64,000 bases of DNA from NCBI RefSeq assembly GCF_015686655.1, contig NZ_JADPMP010000002.1, positions 434,001-498,000 of the forward strand, written 5' to 3'. Each line of letters opens with the position of its first letter. Position 1 is the first letter of the stretch. A program made the translations under genes and the position numbers. This DNA comes from Pontibacter sp. FD36 (GTDB taxonomy: Bacteria; Bacteroidota; Bacteroidia; Cytophagales; Hymenobacteraceae). The notes beneath the pieces are model-generated. The model did no database searches. It had not been told where the DNA came from and worked only from the letters and a program-made list of their open reading frames with translations. Below, piece by piece: positions 42,176-52,421 of the stretch.

Positions 42176-43693
42176 ATGCTGAGCGTTATGCGCTTGCATA
42201 CATATAGAAAAAGGATGGCGTTTGCCCATCCTTTTTTTTTGTTGCTATACCTGCTCCTTTCCCTCCCTGCACAAGCGACCTCTGTATACAGTTCTACCGT
42301 GCGACAGGCCTACGAGACATCCATCAGCCTGCGCATACCGGAAGGGCGCCGTCTGATCCAGCAGGAGCTCCTGCATCATCCTGACAATGCCGCCGCGATC
42401 CTGATCGCTAACCAGCAGGACTTTCTAACATGGGCCATTCAACAAAACCCGGAGGTATACGCAGGTATACTATCTCGTCAGGAAAAGCGACTGCAGCTAC
42501 TTGGCAGCCTGCAGGAGAATTCCGTTTGGGTGGGTTATGCCCTGGCTGAAGTGCGGCTGCAGATCGCCCTGAGCAAACTGCTGCAAGGCAACAAACTTGG
42601 CGCCGCCTGGGATTTACGACAGGCCTACCTACAATACAGTGCCAACGCCCGGCAGTACCCTGATTTTCTGCCAAACCGCAAAACACTCGGTGCCCTGCAG
42701 GTCCTGATTGGCTCCGTGCCTGACTCCTACCGTGTGCTGCTCAACATCATCGGAATGCAGGGCAGTATCGAAACAGGTATGGCAAACCTGAAGGCAGCCG
42801 CCACCAAAGACAATCCTTTCCGGGAAGAGGCGCAGCTTTTGCAGATCCTGTTATTACACCTGGTTGACCCGGAGGCAGATGAAGTTGCTGGCAACTCCAT
42901 GTTGCAGCTAAGCCGCCAACACCCGGAAAACCTCCTTTATACTTTCGCAGCGATGCATGTGCTCAAAAAAACCAAAAAGAGTGAAGTCGCTTTGCAGGTA
43001 TACCAGCGAAGACCACATCAGGCCGGCTATCTTTCCTTCCCCTATCTGCATCACATGGCGGCAGATCTATACCTGTACAAAGGTGATTTCAACAACTCTA
43101 TAAAGTCAAACCAACTGTTCCTGTCCCTGCATAAAGGAGAGAACTACTTAAAAGCAGCCAACTATAAGCTATACCTGGCTTACTGGCTGGGCGGTCATGC
43201 ACAGCAGGCAGAAAAGCATTTGACACAGATAGGGCTTGCAGGGCGAACCGAGATGGAAGAAGATGCTTACGCAGCCCGGTTTGCCAAAGAGCAGGTAAAG
43301 CCTAACCGCTACCTGATGCTGGCCCGACTCCAATCCGACGGAGGCTATTATCAGGAAGCCCTTGGCATGCTGAACCAAATGCCTATGAAGCCGGATACTG
43401 CTCCTACGGAGCGGGCTGAGTATTACTACCGCAAAGCCCGCATCTACCACGGCATGGATAAGTTGCAGCAGGCCAAACAGCACTATGAACAGGCCATAGA
43501 GGCAAGCCGACAGACTACACTTTATTTTGCTCCTTATTCGGCTTTGCAACTGGGCTACATTTACCAGGACGAGCAAAAACCGGAGATGGCCAGGCAATGG
43601 TTCAGCCGTGCCTTAGCTTACAAAGGACACGATTACAAAAATAGCATTGACGGCAAAGCCAAATTGGCTCTCCAAACGCTTAAAAAGCTGTAA
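42176..43693 (+). CDS. Secreted TPR-like protein
   Basis: A protein of up to 505 residues. Starts are possible at 42176, 42188 and 42215. The last gives a clean signal peptide (MAFAHPFFLLLYLLLSLPAQA), but its ATG lies in the stem of a terminator hairpin. The body is helical, with TPR-like repeats towards the C-terminus ('EYYYRKARIYHGMDKLQQAK', 'PYSALQLGYIYQDEQKPEMA'), and contains 'IIGMQGSIETGMANLKAAAT' as in outer-membrane TPR proteins of the DUF3808 kind. Function unknown; probably periplasmic. The next gene starts 4 bases after its stop. Confidence 0.75.
   Translation: MLSVMRLHTYRKRMAFAHPFFLLLYLLLSLPAQATSVYSSTVRQAYETSISLRIPEGRRLIQQELLHHPDNAAAILIANQQDFLTWAIQQNPEVYAGILSRQEKRLQLLGSLQENSVWVGYALAEVRLQIALSKLLQGNKLGAAWDLRQAYLQYSANARQYPDFLPNRKTLGALQVLIGSVPDSYRVLLNIIGMQGSIETGMANLKAAATKDNPFREEAQLLQILLLHLVDPEADEVAGNSMLQLSRQHPENLLYTFAAMHVLKKTKKSEVALQVYQRRPHQAGYLSFPYLHHMAADLYLYKGDFNNSIKSNQLFLSLHKGENYLKAANYKLYLAYWLGGHAQQAEKHLTQIGLAGRTEMEEDAYAARFAKEQVKPNRYLMLARLQSDGGYYQEALGMLNQMPMKPDTAPTERAEYYYRKARIYHGMDKLQQAKQHYEQAIEASRQTTLYFAPYSALQLGYIYQDEQKPEMARQWFSRALAYKGHDYKNSIDGKAKLALQTLKKL
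42208..42240 (+). terminator. Terminator hairpin inside the 5' coding region of the TPR-like gene
   Basis: AAAAAGGATGG (42208-42218) pairs with CCATCCTTTTT (42226-42236), and the T run continues to 42240 (nine T in total). It is a textbook intrinsic terminator for the zinc-ribbon gene, but the T run encodes the Phe/Leu core of the following signal peptide. Confidence 0.85.
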
Positions 43694-43697
43694 TAAC

Positions 43698-44993
43698 ATG
43701 GCTTATACCAAAACCATTCTGCTGGCAGATATATCCTGCTCACTTAGCCTCCTTCGCCGGAAAGCTCTTGCCTGGGCGCAGCAGTTCAAGTTAGCAGCCA
43801 GCTATACCTCCAATGATATCCCCTATCCTTACCATGGTTTTGATGATTTGATCGCTGTATCAAACGGACAGCCAATTCAGTGGGAACGGGAGAATGTCTT
43901 CGGGGAACTGCAGGACAAACTGAAGGCAAAACCAGCGCTATGGTGCGGCTATCTAGGCTACGACCTCAAGAATCAGGTAGAGAAACTCAACAGCCATAAT
44001 GCAAATGCGATAGGCTTTCCGGACATATTCTTTTTTGAACCGGAGCTATACCTTCACTTTAATAAAAGCAGCCTAATCATCAGCAGCAAAGCTGATAATA
44101 TTCTAGTTTCTTTACAGCAGATACTAGCGACTCCTATACCTGAGAACTTCTCTATATCCCCTATTCAGCTCCAGCAGCGAGTGCTGAAGGAAGACTACAT
44201 TCGTAATGTAGAGCGAGTGCGGGACTATATTCGGGATGGCGAGGTATACGAGTTGAATTACTGTATGGAGTTTTATGCAGAGGAAGTGAAGCTGCCGCCC
44301 CTGCCGCTATACCTGCAGCTCAACACACTTTCTCCTACACCATTTTCGGGCTTTCTGAAATACGATGATCTATACCTGCTTTGCGCCTCACCGGAGCGTT
44401 TTCTCAAGAAAGAAGGGAGCAAACTGATCTCACAGCCCATTAAAGGGACGATTCGTCGCGGCGCTACACCCAAAGAGGACCAGCAGCTACAACAGCAACT
44501 GCGCCATGACGAAAAAGAACTGGCCGAAAACATGATGATCGTGGATCTGGTACGCAACGACTTGCGACGCTCCTGCGCTACGGGCACCATTCAGGTCGAA
44601 GAAATGTTCGGCATTTACGGTTTTCGGCAGGTTTCGCAAATGATCTCGACGATATCAGGTCAACTGCGGCCAGAATGTAGCATTGCCGATGCGCTGATAG
44701 GGGCTTTCCCGATGGGGAGTATGACCGGTGCCCCCAAGATCAGGGCCATGGAGCTGATTGAAGAGCTGGAAGTAACCAAACGGGGGCTTTACTCTGGCGC
44801 CTTCGGCTACCTGAAGCCTGATCAGGACTTCGACTTTAATGTCGTGATCCGAAGTCTGCAGTACAACGCCTTAACAGGTTACTTGTCGTTCATGGTGGGC
44901 AGCGCTATCACCTACGATTCAATACCTGAGCAGGAGTATGAAGAGTGCCTGCTCAAAGCACAAGGTATACGGAAAGCCTTAGGGCTTGAATAA
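43698..44993 (+). CDS. pabB: Chorismate-binding enzyme, PabB/TrpE component I family
   Basis: A 431-residue enzyme with the chorismate-binding fold in its C-terminal 260 residues: 'YIRNVERVRDYIRDGEVYEL', 'LLCASPERFLKKEGSKLISQ', 'PIKGTIRRGATPKEDQQLQQ', 'HDEKELAENMMIVDLVRNDL', 'FPMGSMTGAPKIRAMELIEE' and 'RGLYSGAFGYLKP'. 'PIKGTIRRG' with Lys favours aminodeoxychorismate synthase (folate) over anthranilate synthase. No glutaminase subunit lies beside it. The start at 43698 avoids overlap with the TPR-like gene, 4 bases upstream. Confidence 0.82.
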   Translation: MAYTKTILLADISCSLSLLRRKALAWAQQFKLAASYTSNDIPYPYHGFDDLIAVSNGQPIQWERENVFGELQDKLKAKPALWCGYLGYDLKNQVEKLNSHNANAIGFPDIFFFEPELYLHFNKSSLIISSKADNILVSLQQILATPIPENFSISPIQLQQRVLKEDYIRNVERVRDYIRDGEVYELNYCMEFYAEEVKLPPLPLYLQLNTLSPTPFSGFLKYDDLYLLCASPERFLKKEGSKLISQPIKGTIRRGATPKEDQQLQQQLRHDEKELAENMMIVDLVRNDLRRSCATGTIQVEEMFGIYGFRQVSQMISTISGQLRPECSIADALIGAFPMGSMTGAPKIRAMELIEELEVTKRGLYSGAFGYLKPDQDFDFNVVIRSLQYNALTGYLSFMVGSAITYDSIPEQEYEECLLKAQGIRKALGLE

Positions 44994-45051
44994 GCGCATT
45001 AGATTTAAAGAATTCCTCTGCCATTCTGTCACGTTTTCCAGTGGATTATAG

Positions 45052-45059
45052 TATATTTG
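45052..45059 (+). promoter_or_regulatory. -7 promoter element of miaB
   Basis: TATATTTG fits TAnnTTTG and lies 25 bases before the miaB start. No convincing -33 TTTG is present. Confidence 0.5.
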
Positions 45060-45084
45060 CACCTCCTAAGAGATTTTTTGAAGT

Positions 45085-46524
45085 ATGGACCCAATCGTTG
45101 ATTTAGATTTTATAGATAACCGCACCCCTGAACAGGCTACCGCAGCCGCTTCTTGCGACACCAAAGTAACGGCTGAAACCAATACCGGCAAGACCCGCAA
45201 ACTGTACATCGAGAGCTACGGCTGCCAAATGAACTTCTCAGACAGCGAGATCGTGTCGTCGATCATGTTTGAGCAGGGCTTCGACACAACGGCTCAGATC
45301 GAGCAGGCGGATGTGGTATTCCTTAACACCTGCTCTATCCGAGAGAAGGCGGAGACTACAGTTCGCAATCGTTTGGGTCAGATCAACTACTTCAAGAAGA
45401 AGAAACCTGAAATGGTGATCGGGATTCTGGGCTGCATGGCCGAGCGCCTGAAAAAATCGCTGCTGGAAGAGGAAAAGATCGTGGACCTGGTAGTCGGACC
45501 AGATGCTTACCGTGACTTACCTAACCTGATCAATGAAGTGGATGGTGGCCAGAAGGCTGTGAACGTACTTCTTTCACGCGAGGAAACCTATGCCGACATT
45601 AACCCGATCCGCCTGAATAGCAACGGGGTAAGTGCCTTTATCTCCATTATGCGTGGCTGCGACAACATGTGCTCTTTCTGCGTAGTGCCTTTCACCCGTG
45701 GTCGTGAGCGCTCCCGTGATACGCACTCTATCGTGCGAGAAGCCGAGGCACTGGTTGCACAGGGCTATAAGGAGGTGACACTGCTTGGACAGAATGTGGA
45801 CTCTTATAAATGGGCTTCAGAAGACGGCAACGAGCACGTAAACTTTGCGCAGCTACTGGAAATGGTGGCTCAACTCAGCCCTACCCTGCGTGTACGCTTC
45901 TCCACCTCCCACCCTAAAGATATTACAGACGAGGTGTTGTATACCATGAAAAAGTACGACAACATCTGCAAATACATACACCTGCCTGCCCAGAGCGGTA
46001 ACTCCCGTGTACTCGAGCTGATGAACCGTACCTACGACCGGGAGTGGTACCTGAATCGCGTAGACGCTATCCGTGCTATACTGGGTGAAGCCTGCGGTAT
46101 CTCCTCGGACATGATCGCAGGCTTCTGCTCCGAAACAGAGGAAGAGCACCAGGATACCCTGTCGCTGATGGACTACGTGCAGTACGACTACTCATACATG
46201 TTCTTCTACTCAGAGCGCCCAGGCACCCTGGCTGCCCGCAAACTGGAAGACGACATTCCGCTGGAAGTGAAGAAGCGTCGCCTGGCTGAAATCATCGAAA
46301 AGCAGCGTGAATGTTCTCTGAACCGCAACAAGCGTGATGTGGGTCGTGTGCACCGTGTGCTGGTAGAGGGTTTCTCCAAGAAGTCAGATCAACAGCTGAG
46401 CGGCCGCAATGACCAGAACAAAGTTGTGATCTTTGACAAGAAACATTATAAGAAGGGCGATTACGTGAATGTATTTGTGAACGACTGCTCCGTAGGCACG
46501 CTCTTCGGCGAAGCGGTAGATTAG
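45085..46524 (+). CDS. miaB: tRNA i6A37 methylthiotransferase MiaB
   Basis: A 479-residue radical-SAM enzyme that adds 2-methylthio to N6-isopentenyladenosine 37. The N-terminal domain has '[17 protein letters not shown]', '[19 protein letters not shown]' and '[11 protein letters not shown]' (auxiliary cluster). The radical-SAM cysteines are C192, C196, C199 in [15 protein letters not shown] domain closes the protein ('[20 protein letters not shown]'). 'YGCQMN' identifies MiaB rather than MtaB. The N-terminal 30 residues are an extension common in Bacteroidota. It heads the run through the sigma-54 regulator, lptE and secG. MiaE (36.0 kb) would act on its product. Confidence 0.96.
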   Translation: MDPIVDLDFIDNRTPEQATAAASCDTKVTAETNTGKTRKLYIESYGCQMNFSDSEIVSSIMFEQGFDTTAQIEQADVVFLNTCSIREKAETTVRNRLGQINYFKKKKPEMVIGILGCMAERLKKSLLEEEKIVDLVVGPDAYRDLPNLINEVDGGQKAVNVLLSREETYADINPIRLNSNGVSAFISIMRGCDNMCSFCVVPFTRGRERSRDTHSIVREAEALVAQGYKEVTLLGQNVDSYKWASEDGNEHVNFAQLLEMVAQLSPTLRVRFSTSHPKDITDEVLYTMKKYDNICKYIHLPAQSGNSRVLELMNRTYDREWYLNRVDAIRAILGEACGISSDMIAGFCSETEEEHQDTLSLMDYVQYDYSYMFFYSERPGTLAARKLEDDIPLEVKKRRLAEIIEKQRECSLNRNKRDVGRVHRVLVEGFSKKSDQQLSGRNDQNKVVIFDKKHYKKGDYVNVFVNDCSVGTLFGEAVD

Positions 46525-46568
46525 GCCTGGAAATTTTCCAGGTCATCTAATCTTCAAATAAAAAAATA

Positions 46569-47843
46569 ATGCGCAATATCGATATACAGAGTATAAAACA
46601 GCGCTTTGGCATCATCGGCAACTCACCCTTGCTAAACTACGCCATACAGGTGGCGGCCCAGGTGGCCCCCACCGATATGACTGTGCTGATCACGGGTGAG
46701 AGCGGCAGCGGCAAAGAGTCTTTCTCCAAGATCATTCACCACCTGAGTCCGCGCAAACATGGGCAGTTTATCGCCATCAACTGCGGTGCTATACCTGAAG
46801 GCACCATTGACTCAGAGCTTTTCGGTCACGAAAAAGGATCCTTTACCGGCGCAACGGACACCCGCAAGGGTTATTTTGAAGTAACAGACGGCGGTACGAT
46901 CTTTCTTGACGAAATCGGTGAGATGCCTCTCGGTACACAGGCCCGCCTGCTGCGTGTGCTCGAAAACGGAGAATTTATAAAGGTAGGATCTTCCAAAGTG
47001 CAGAAGACCGATGTGCGTGTGGTTGCCGCTACCAACGTAAACCTGATCAACGCAGTAGAGAAAGGCCGCTTCCGGGAAGACCTCTATTACCGCCTCAATA
47101 CGGTTCCAATTACAGTTCCACCATTACGTGAACGTGGCGAGGATATTTACCTCCTGTTCAGAAAGTTCGCATCAGATTTTGCTGAGCGTTATCGTGTCAA
47201 GCCCATTAGCCTGACGGAGGATGCGGTGGAGGAGCTTTTGAGCTTTCGCTTTCCGGGCAACATCCGTCAGCTGAAGAATATTGTAGAGCAGATCTCCGTG
47301 CTGGAGTACGACCGTGAACTGGATGCCAACAAGCTGCGGCACTACCTGCCCCGTGAGCAAGGCGGCAGCCAGGTACCAGCCCTGCTGGCAAAAGAACCTG
47401 GTGCTGACCAGTCCTTTTCGGAGCGCGACCTGCTTTACAAGGTCCTTTTTGACATGCGCCGCGATGTATCGGAGCTCAAAAAACTCGTGTTCGAGCTCAT
47501 GACGCGTCAGCCAGGTGATAACGAGCTACTCAAGGAGCACAGCCACCTGTTTGAGAACATAGAAAAAGTAAACCATGTGCGTCCTTACAAAGGGGCAGAG
47601 CAGCCAGAGCCGTATTACCTGCCAGTGCAGCATCCCCGCAACGAGGAAGAGTACGACGAAAGAGTAGAAGACATCTCCCATGAAACTGAGGAGGAAGGCC
47701 TTTCGCTGGAATCAATGGAAAAGGAAATGATTCTAAAAGCGCTCAAAAAGCACAACAACAAGCGGAAGTATGCAGCCAATGACCTGGGCATTTCCGAAAG
47801 AACGCTCTACCGTAAACTAAAGCAATATGATATCGAGAACTAA
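46569..47843 (+). CDS. Sigma-54-interacting transcriptional regulator without receiver domain
   Basis: A 424-residue enhancer-binding protein. The AAA+ domain begins almost at the N-terminus: Walker A GESGSGKE (43-50), GSFTGA (90-95; the sigma-54 contact loop, usually GAFTGA), 'GGTIFLDEIGEMPLGTQARL' (Walker B), 'REDLYYRLNTVPITVPPLRE' and 'FPGNIRQLKNIVEQISVLEY'. A linker (about 265-375) leads to a Fis-type HTH ('ILKALKKHNNKRKYAANDLG', 'ISERTLYRKLKQYDIEN'). With no sensor domain, activity must be set by abundance or partners. Its last 17 bases overlap lptE. A possible sigma-54-like site lies 2.5 kb downstream, before groES. Confidence 0.93.
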   Translation: MRNIDIQSIKQRFGIIGNSPLLNYAIQVAAQVAPTDMTVLITGESGSGKESFSKIIHHLSPRKHGQFIAINCGAIPEGTIDSELFGHEKGSFTGATDTRKGYFEVTDGGTIFLDEIGEMPLGTQARLLRVLENGEFIKVGSSKVQKTDVRVVAATNVNLINAVEKGRFREDLYYRLNTVPITVPPLRERGEDIYLLFRKFASDFAERYRVKPISLTEDAVEELLSFRFPGNIRQLKNIVEQISVLEYDRELDANKLRHYLPREQGGSQVPALLAKEPGADQSFSERDLLYKVLFDMRRDVSELKKLVFELMTRQPGDNELLKEHSHLFENIEKVNHVRPYKGAEQPEPYYLPVQHPRNEEEYDERVEDISHETEEEGLSLESMEKEMILKALKKHNNKRKYAANDLGISERTLYRKLKQYDIEN

Positions 47844-48351
47844 GGGCCTCACTTTATTCCTGAGCCTGCTATTGGCAATTTTCTGCACCGCCTGCGGGGT
47901 GTACTCTTTCACAGGAACCTCTATATCGCCTGACATCCGAACCATTTCGATTCAGAACTTTGAGAACAGTGCCGGCGAAGGTCCTTCTAACCTGACACAG
48001 GTGGTGACTAACAGTTTCCGAAACTATTATCAGCGTAATACCAACCTAACCGTACTACAGCGCGACGGCGACTTGCAATTGGAAGGACAGATTATTAGTT
48101 TTACACTGACTCCAGCGGCAGTACAGCGCGACGGCAACATTGACCAGGCGACGCTGAACCGCCTTACCATGGGCATTCAGATCCGCTTTACAAACGCAAA
48201 AGATCCGGAGCAGGACTTTGATCAGCAGTTTACGATCACAGAGGACTTTCCTCAAAACGTTGACATCACCAGCATTCCGCCTGCGGCCATCGACCGTATG
48301 ACCGATCGCCTTGTGGCTGATGTGTTTAACAAGACGGTTGCCAACTGGTAG
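47827..48351 (+). CDS. lptE: LptE-family LPS assembly lipoprotein
   Basis: A 174-residue lipoprotein. The signal peptide ends 'LLLAIFCTAC' (lipid-modified Cys23). The mature part reads 'GVYSFTGTSISPDIRTISIQ' and 'NLTQVVTNSFRNYYQRNTNL', the pattern of Bacteroidota LptE. LptE plugs the LptD barrel that places lipopolysaccharide in the outer leaflet. It overlaps the sigma-54 regulator by 17 bases, which implies translational coupling. LptD is not in the window. Confidence 0.88.
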   Translation: MISRTKGLTLFLSLLLAIFCTACGVYSFTGTSISPDIRTISIQNFENSAGEGPSNLTQVVTNSFRNYYQRNTNLTVLQRDGDLQLEGQIISFTLTPAAVQRDGNIDQATLNRLTMGIQIRFTNAKDPEQDFDQQFTITEDFPQNVDITSIPPAAIDRMTDRLVADVFNKTVANW

Positions 48352-48377
48352 TCATAACATAGCATCATCACCTTTAC

Positions 48378-49739
48378 ATGAATAAATCTGCCTTTCTTAA
48401 ACTGATCAAGCAGGTATCCGACATTTCTGACCAGCAGCAAAGCGAACTGGAGCAGGTAGCGGCTACCTTCCCCTATTGCCAGACGGCCCATCTGCTGCTG
48501 GCAAAGTCAGCTTATGACAAAGGCAGCATGCTCTCCACCCAGCGTCTGCGCCGGGCTTCTGCCTACGCAACAGACCGTCAGCTCCTGAAGCGCATCATCT
48601 ATACCTCTCCTGTCCTGGAACCTGCTTATGCCGAAGAGACAGAAGAAACAGCCCTGGCAGATGAAGCGGAAATTATAACTTCTGAAACGGTAACAGAGCT
48701 GGAAAGCGACACAGAAGTGGCTGTTACTGAACAAACCGTAACAGAAGATGCTGAAACAACAGAAGTTATACCTGAGCCGGCATCTTCATATCCGGAAGAA
48801 ACACTGGAAGAAGTATACGCCCCTGCTCCTGTTGAGGAAAGTCAATACATAGAAGCTGAGCCGGAAACAGAATCGCCTGATGCAGAAATAGACTCTGAAC
48901 TAGCCTTGCTGTTCACTTTCAACAGCATCAGTTCCTCTTCCACTGACCTGCTGAGCCAGCGGGAAGAAGAAAACATTGAAGCTGCAGAACAGGAAACGGA
49001 GCACGCTCACCTGACAGAAGCGGCTGAAGTGCTGCACGAACTGGAAGTATCGCAGCAGACAGAACAAGTAGAAACCGAAGTAGAGGATCAGCACGCTGAA
49101 ACTGAAGAAGAGGCTATACCTGTTCCCCAATCAGAAGCTTACCAGCCTGATACACTCACTACCGAGACGTCAATAGCGGAGAATACAGAATCTGACAGTG
49201 ACATATTTGCTGAAGATGCAGACGAACCTGCGCTGGCAAGCGCGGAAGATGCCGAGATTAACTATTCTTTTGACGAGATAGACCGGCTATACGCGGAAGA
49301 TGCACTGGGCTATTGGATGGGATCGAGCCGCATGGGCGAGATGCTGCAGCTGAAGGATGACTATACCCGGTCACGCCCTCAAAGCTTCCACCCGGAGCTG
49401 ATTCTAGAGTATAGCAAAACGCACGAACTCGAAAAAGCGATACAGCCCACTGCCCACGTGCTCAGCAAGCAGCTTGATATTATCGACCAGTTCCTCAAGC
49501 TGAATCCGAAGCTCAAGACAATGGCCAACCTGAAGCTAAAGCCTGAGCCACAGGAGGATTTATCGCTCAAGAGCTCTAAAATAAAGAAGGGAATGGCTTC
49601 TGAAAGCCTGGCCAACATCTTTATCCAACAAGGAAAGCCTAAAAAGGCTGTTAAAATTTATGAACAGCTTATTTTGAAATATCCGGAAAAAAAGTCTTAC
49701 TTTGCCGAACAGATCGAGAAATTACAAAACATAACATAA
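48378..49739 (+). CDS. Acidic protein with disordered centre, unknown function
   Basis: A 453-residue protein with three parts. The N-terminal helical domain (1-85) has 'FLKLIKQVSDISDQQQSELE' and a Cys in 'FPYCQTAHLLLAKSAYDKGS'. A long Glu/Thr/Ala/Pro-rich low-complexity region follows (about 88-300). The folded C-terminus has 'LGYWMGSSRMGEM', 'IIDQFLKLNPKLKTMANL' and a TPR-like end 'LANIFIQQGKPKKAVKIYEQ'. No signal peptide or membrane helix is seen. I recognise the layout as a conserved Cytophagales neighbour of secG but know no function. The stop is one base before secG. Confidence 0.75.
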   Translation: MNKSAFLKLIKQVSDISDQQQSELEQVAATFPYCQTAHLLLAKSAYDKGSMLSTQRLRRASAYATDRQLLKRIIYTSPVLEPAYAEETEETALADEAEIITSETVTELESDTEVAVTEQTVTEDAETTEVIPEPASSYPEETLEEVYAPAPVEESQYIEAEPETESPDAEIDSELALLFTFNSISSSSTDLLSQREEENIEAAEQETEHAHLTEAAEVLHELEVSQQTEQVETEVEDQHAETEEEAIPVPQSEAYQPDTLTTETSIAENTESDSDIFAEDADEPALASAEDAEINYSFDEIDRLYAEDALGYWMGSSRMGEMLQLKDDYTRSRPQSFHPELILEYSKTHELEKAIQPTAHVLSKQLDIIDQFLKLNPKLKTMANLKLKPEPQEDLSLKSSKIKKGMASESLANIFIQQGKPKKAVKIYEQLILKYPEKKSYFAEQIEKLQNIT

Positions 49740-49740
49740 A

Positions 49741-50121
49741 ATGTATATCGCCCTAATCAGTATCATTCTTTTCATTTGCGTACTTCTTGTTTTAGTAGTA
49801 CTAGCCCAGAATCCTAAAGGAGGCGGACTTTCAAGCCAGTTTGGTGGTGGCGGTGCCAGCCAGCTGATGGGCGTAAAGCGCACAGGCGACCTGCTCGAGA
49901 AACTGACCTGGGGCTTCGCAATCGCACTGGTTGTACTGACACTTGGTACGCACATGATGATCGATACCAATACTGAATCTACTGTCCGCAGCGTGAACGA
50001 AGAGCGTGCCCGCCAGATGGGTGCTCCGGCTGCCCCAGCCCTGCCAGGCACTGAAGGTGAAGAAGACATGTCAATCCCGGGAACGGGTGAGATACCTGAA
50101 ATGGTAGACACTGCACAGTAA
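49741..50121 (+). CDS. secG: Preprotein translocase subunit SecG
   Basis: A 126-residue inner-membrane protein of the SecYEG channel. The first helix 'ISIILFICVLLVLVVLAQNP' is followed by the conserved 'KGGGLSSQFGGGGASQLMGV' loop and a second helix 'WGFAIALVVLTLGTHMMID'. The C-terminal tail is acidic and Pro-rich, longer than in E. coli SecG, as usual in this phylum. It starts one base after the stop of the acidic protein, so it is co-transcribed with it. A terminator follows. Confidence 0.93.
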   Translation: MYIALISIILFICVLLVLVVLAQNPKGGGLSSQFGGGGASQLMGVKRTGDLLEKLTWGFAIALVVLTLGTHMMIDTNTESTVRSVNEERARQMGAPAAPALPGTEGEEDMSIPGTGEIPEMVDTAQ

Positions 50122-50139
50122 TAAAGAACTGACAAATTG

Positions 50140-50168
50140 AAAGCCGGCCTTCAAAGCCGGCTTTTTTA
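50140..50168 (+). terminator. Terminator after secG
   Basis: AAAGCCGGC (50140-50148) pairs with GCCGGCTTT (50156-50164), followed by TTTATTTT. It separates the miaB-secG run from groES. Confidence 0.9.
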
Positions 50169-50223
50169 TTTTGTTCTGTCCCCTACCAGCGCGAACTGAC
50201 AAATAGCTCCTGACTGACAGTAC

Positions 50224-50239
50224 CTGACAAATTTGTCAG
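50224..50239. promoter_or_regulatory. CTGACAAATTTGTCAG palindrome upstream of groES
   Basis: A perfect 16-base palindrome. Further CTGACA half-sites lie at 50129-50134, 50196-50201 and 50214-50219. It lies 54 bases before the sigma-54-like site and is a candidate heat-shock or activator binding site. Confidence 0.55.
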
Positions 50240-50292
50240 ACAGGGAACTAATTTAAACTGCTAAAATGACCCAAATTGGCAGAAAATCGGCC

Positions 50293-50309
50293 TTGGCACA
50301 GGAAATGAT
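50293..50309 (+). promoter_or_regulatory. Sigma-54-like promoter before groES
   Basis: TTGGCAC (50293-50299), five bases, ATGAT (50305-50309). The -24 half is a perfect TGGCAC; the -12 half has TGA where TGC is expected. No TAnnTTTG box is obvious. The site is 60 bases before the groES ATG. Confidence 0.4.
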
Positions 50310-50369
50310 AGGGACAGTATGGTTTCAACGTTAAATCATTAACCACAAAAACTAAAAACATAACAAACT

Positions 50370-50660
50370 ATGTCAATCAGCATTAAACCATTAGCAGACA
50401 GAGTGATTGTAGCTCCTGCTGCAGCAGAGGAAAAAACGAAGTCTGGTATCATCATTCCGGACACTGCTAAAGAGAAGCCACAGCGCGGTGAGATCGTAGC
50501 TGTAGGCGAGGGCAAAGTATCTGAGCAAGGCGCTCTGATGAAGCCACAGGTTGCCGTTGGCGACCAGGTGTTGTATGGCAAGTATGCAGGTACAGAGATT
50601 TCTGTTGACGGCAACGATTACCTGATCATGCGTGAGTCAGATATCCTGGCTATCCTTTAA
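50370..50660 (+). CDS. groES: Co-chaperonin GroES
   Basis: A 96-residue heptameric lid of the GroEL chamber. It starts '[20 protein letters not shown]' and has the mobile loop '[20 protein letters not shown]', then '[15 protein letters not shown]' and ends '[13 protein letters not shown]'. Length is standard. It is the first gene of the groES-groEL pair (36-base gap), behind a long regulatory region with palindromes and a sigma-54-like site. Confidence 0.98.
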   Translation: MSISIKPLADRVIVAPAAAEEKTKSGIIIPDTAKEKPQRGEIVAVGEGKVSEQGALMKPQVAVGDQVLYGKYAGTEISVDGNDYLIMRESDILAIL

Positions 50661-52334
<1,674 letters not shown>

Positions 52335-52357
52335 TCAACTCCCATAGTCTGATAATA

Positions 52358-52396
52358 ACGAAGCCCCGGGCCAATAGGTCCGGGGCTTCGTGTTTT
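52358..52396 (+). terminator. Terminator after groEL
   Basis: A 12-base perfect stem ACGAAGCCCCGG (52358-52369) / CCGGGGCTTCGT (52380-52391), then GTTTT. It sits between convergent genes. Confidence 0.9.
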
Positions 52397-52421
52397 AAGA
52401 TAGCTGATGCATTAGGTATAC

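Noticed and set aside
46526..46542. Palindrome CCTGGAAATTTTCCAGG after miaB as a terminator
   Set aside because: No T tract follows and the next gene starts 27 bases later on the same strand, so transcription probably continues.
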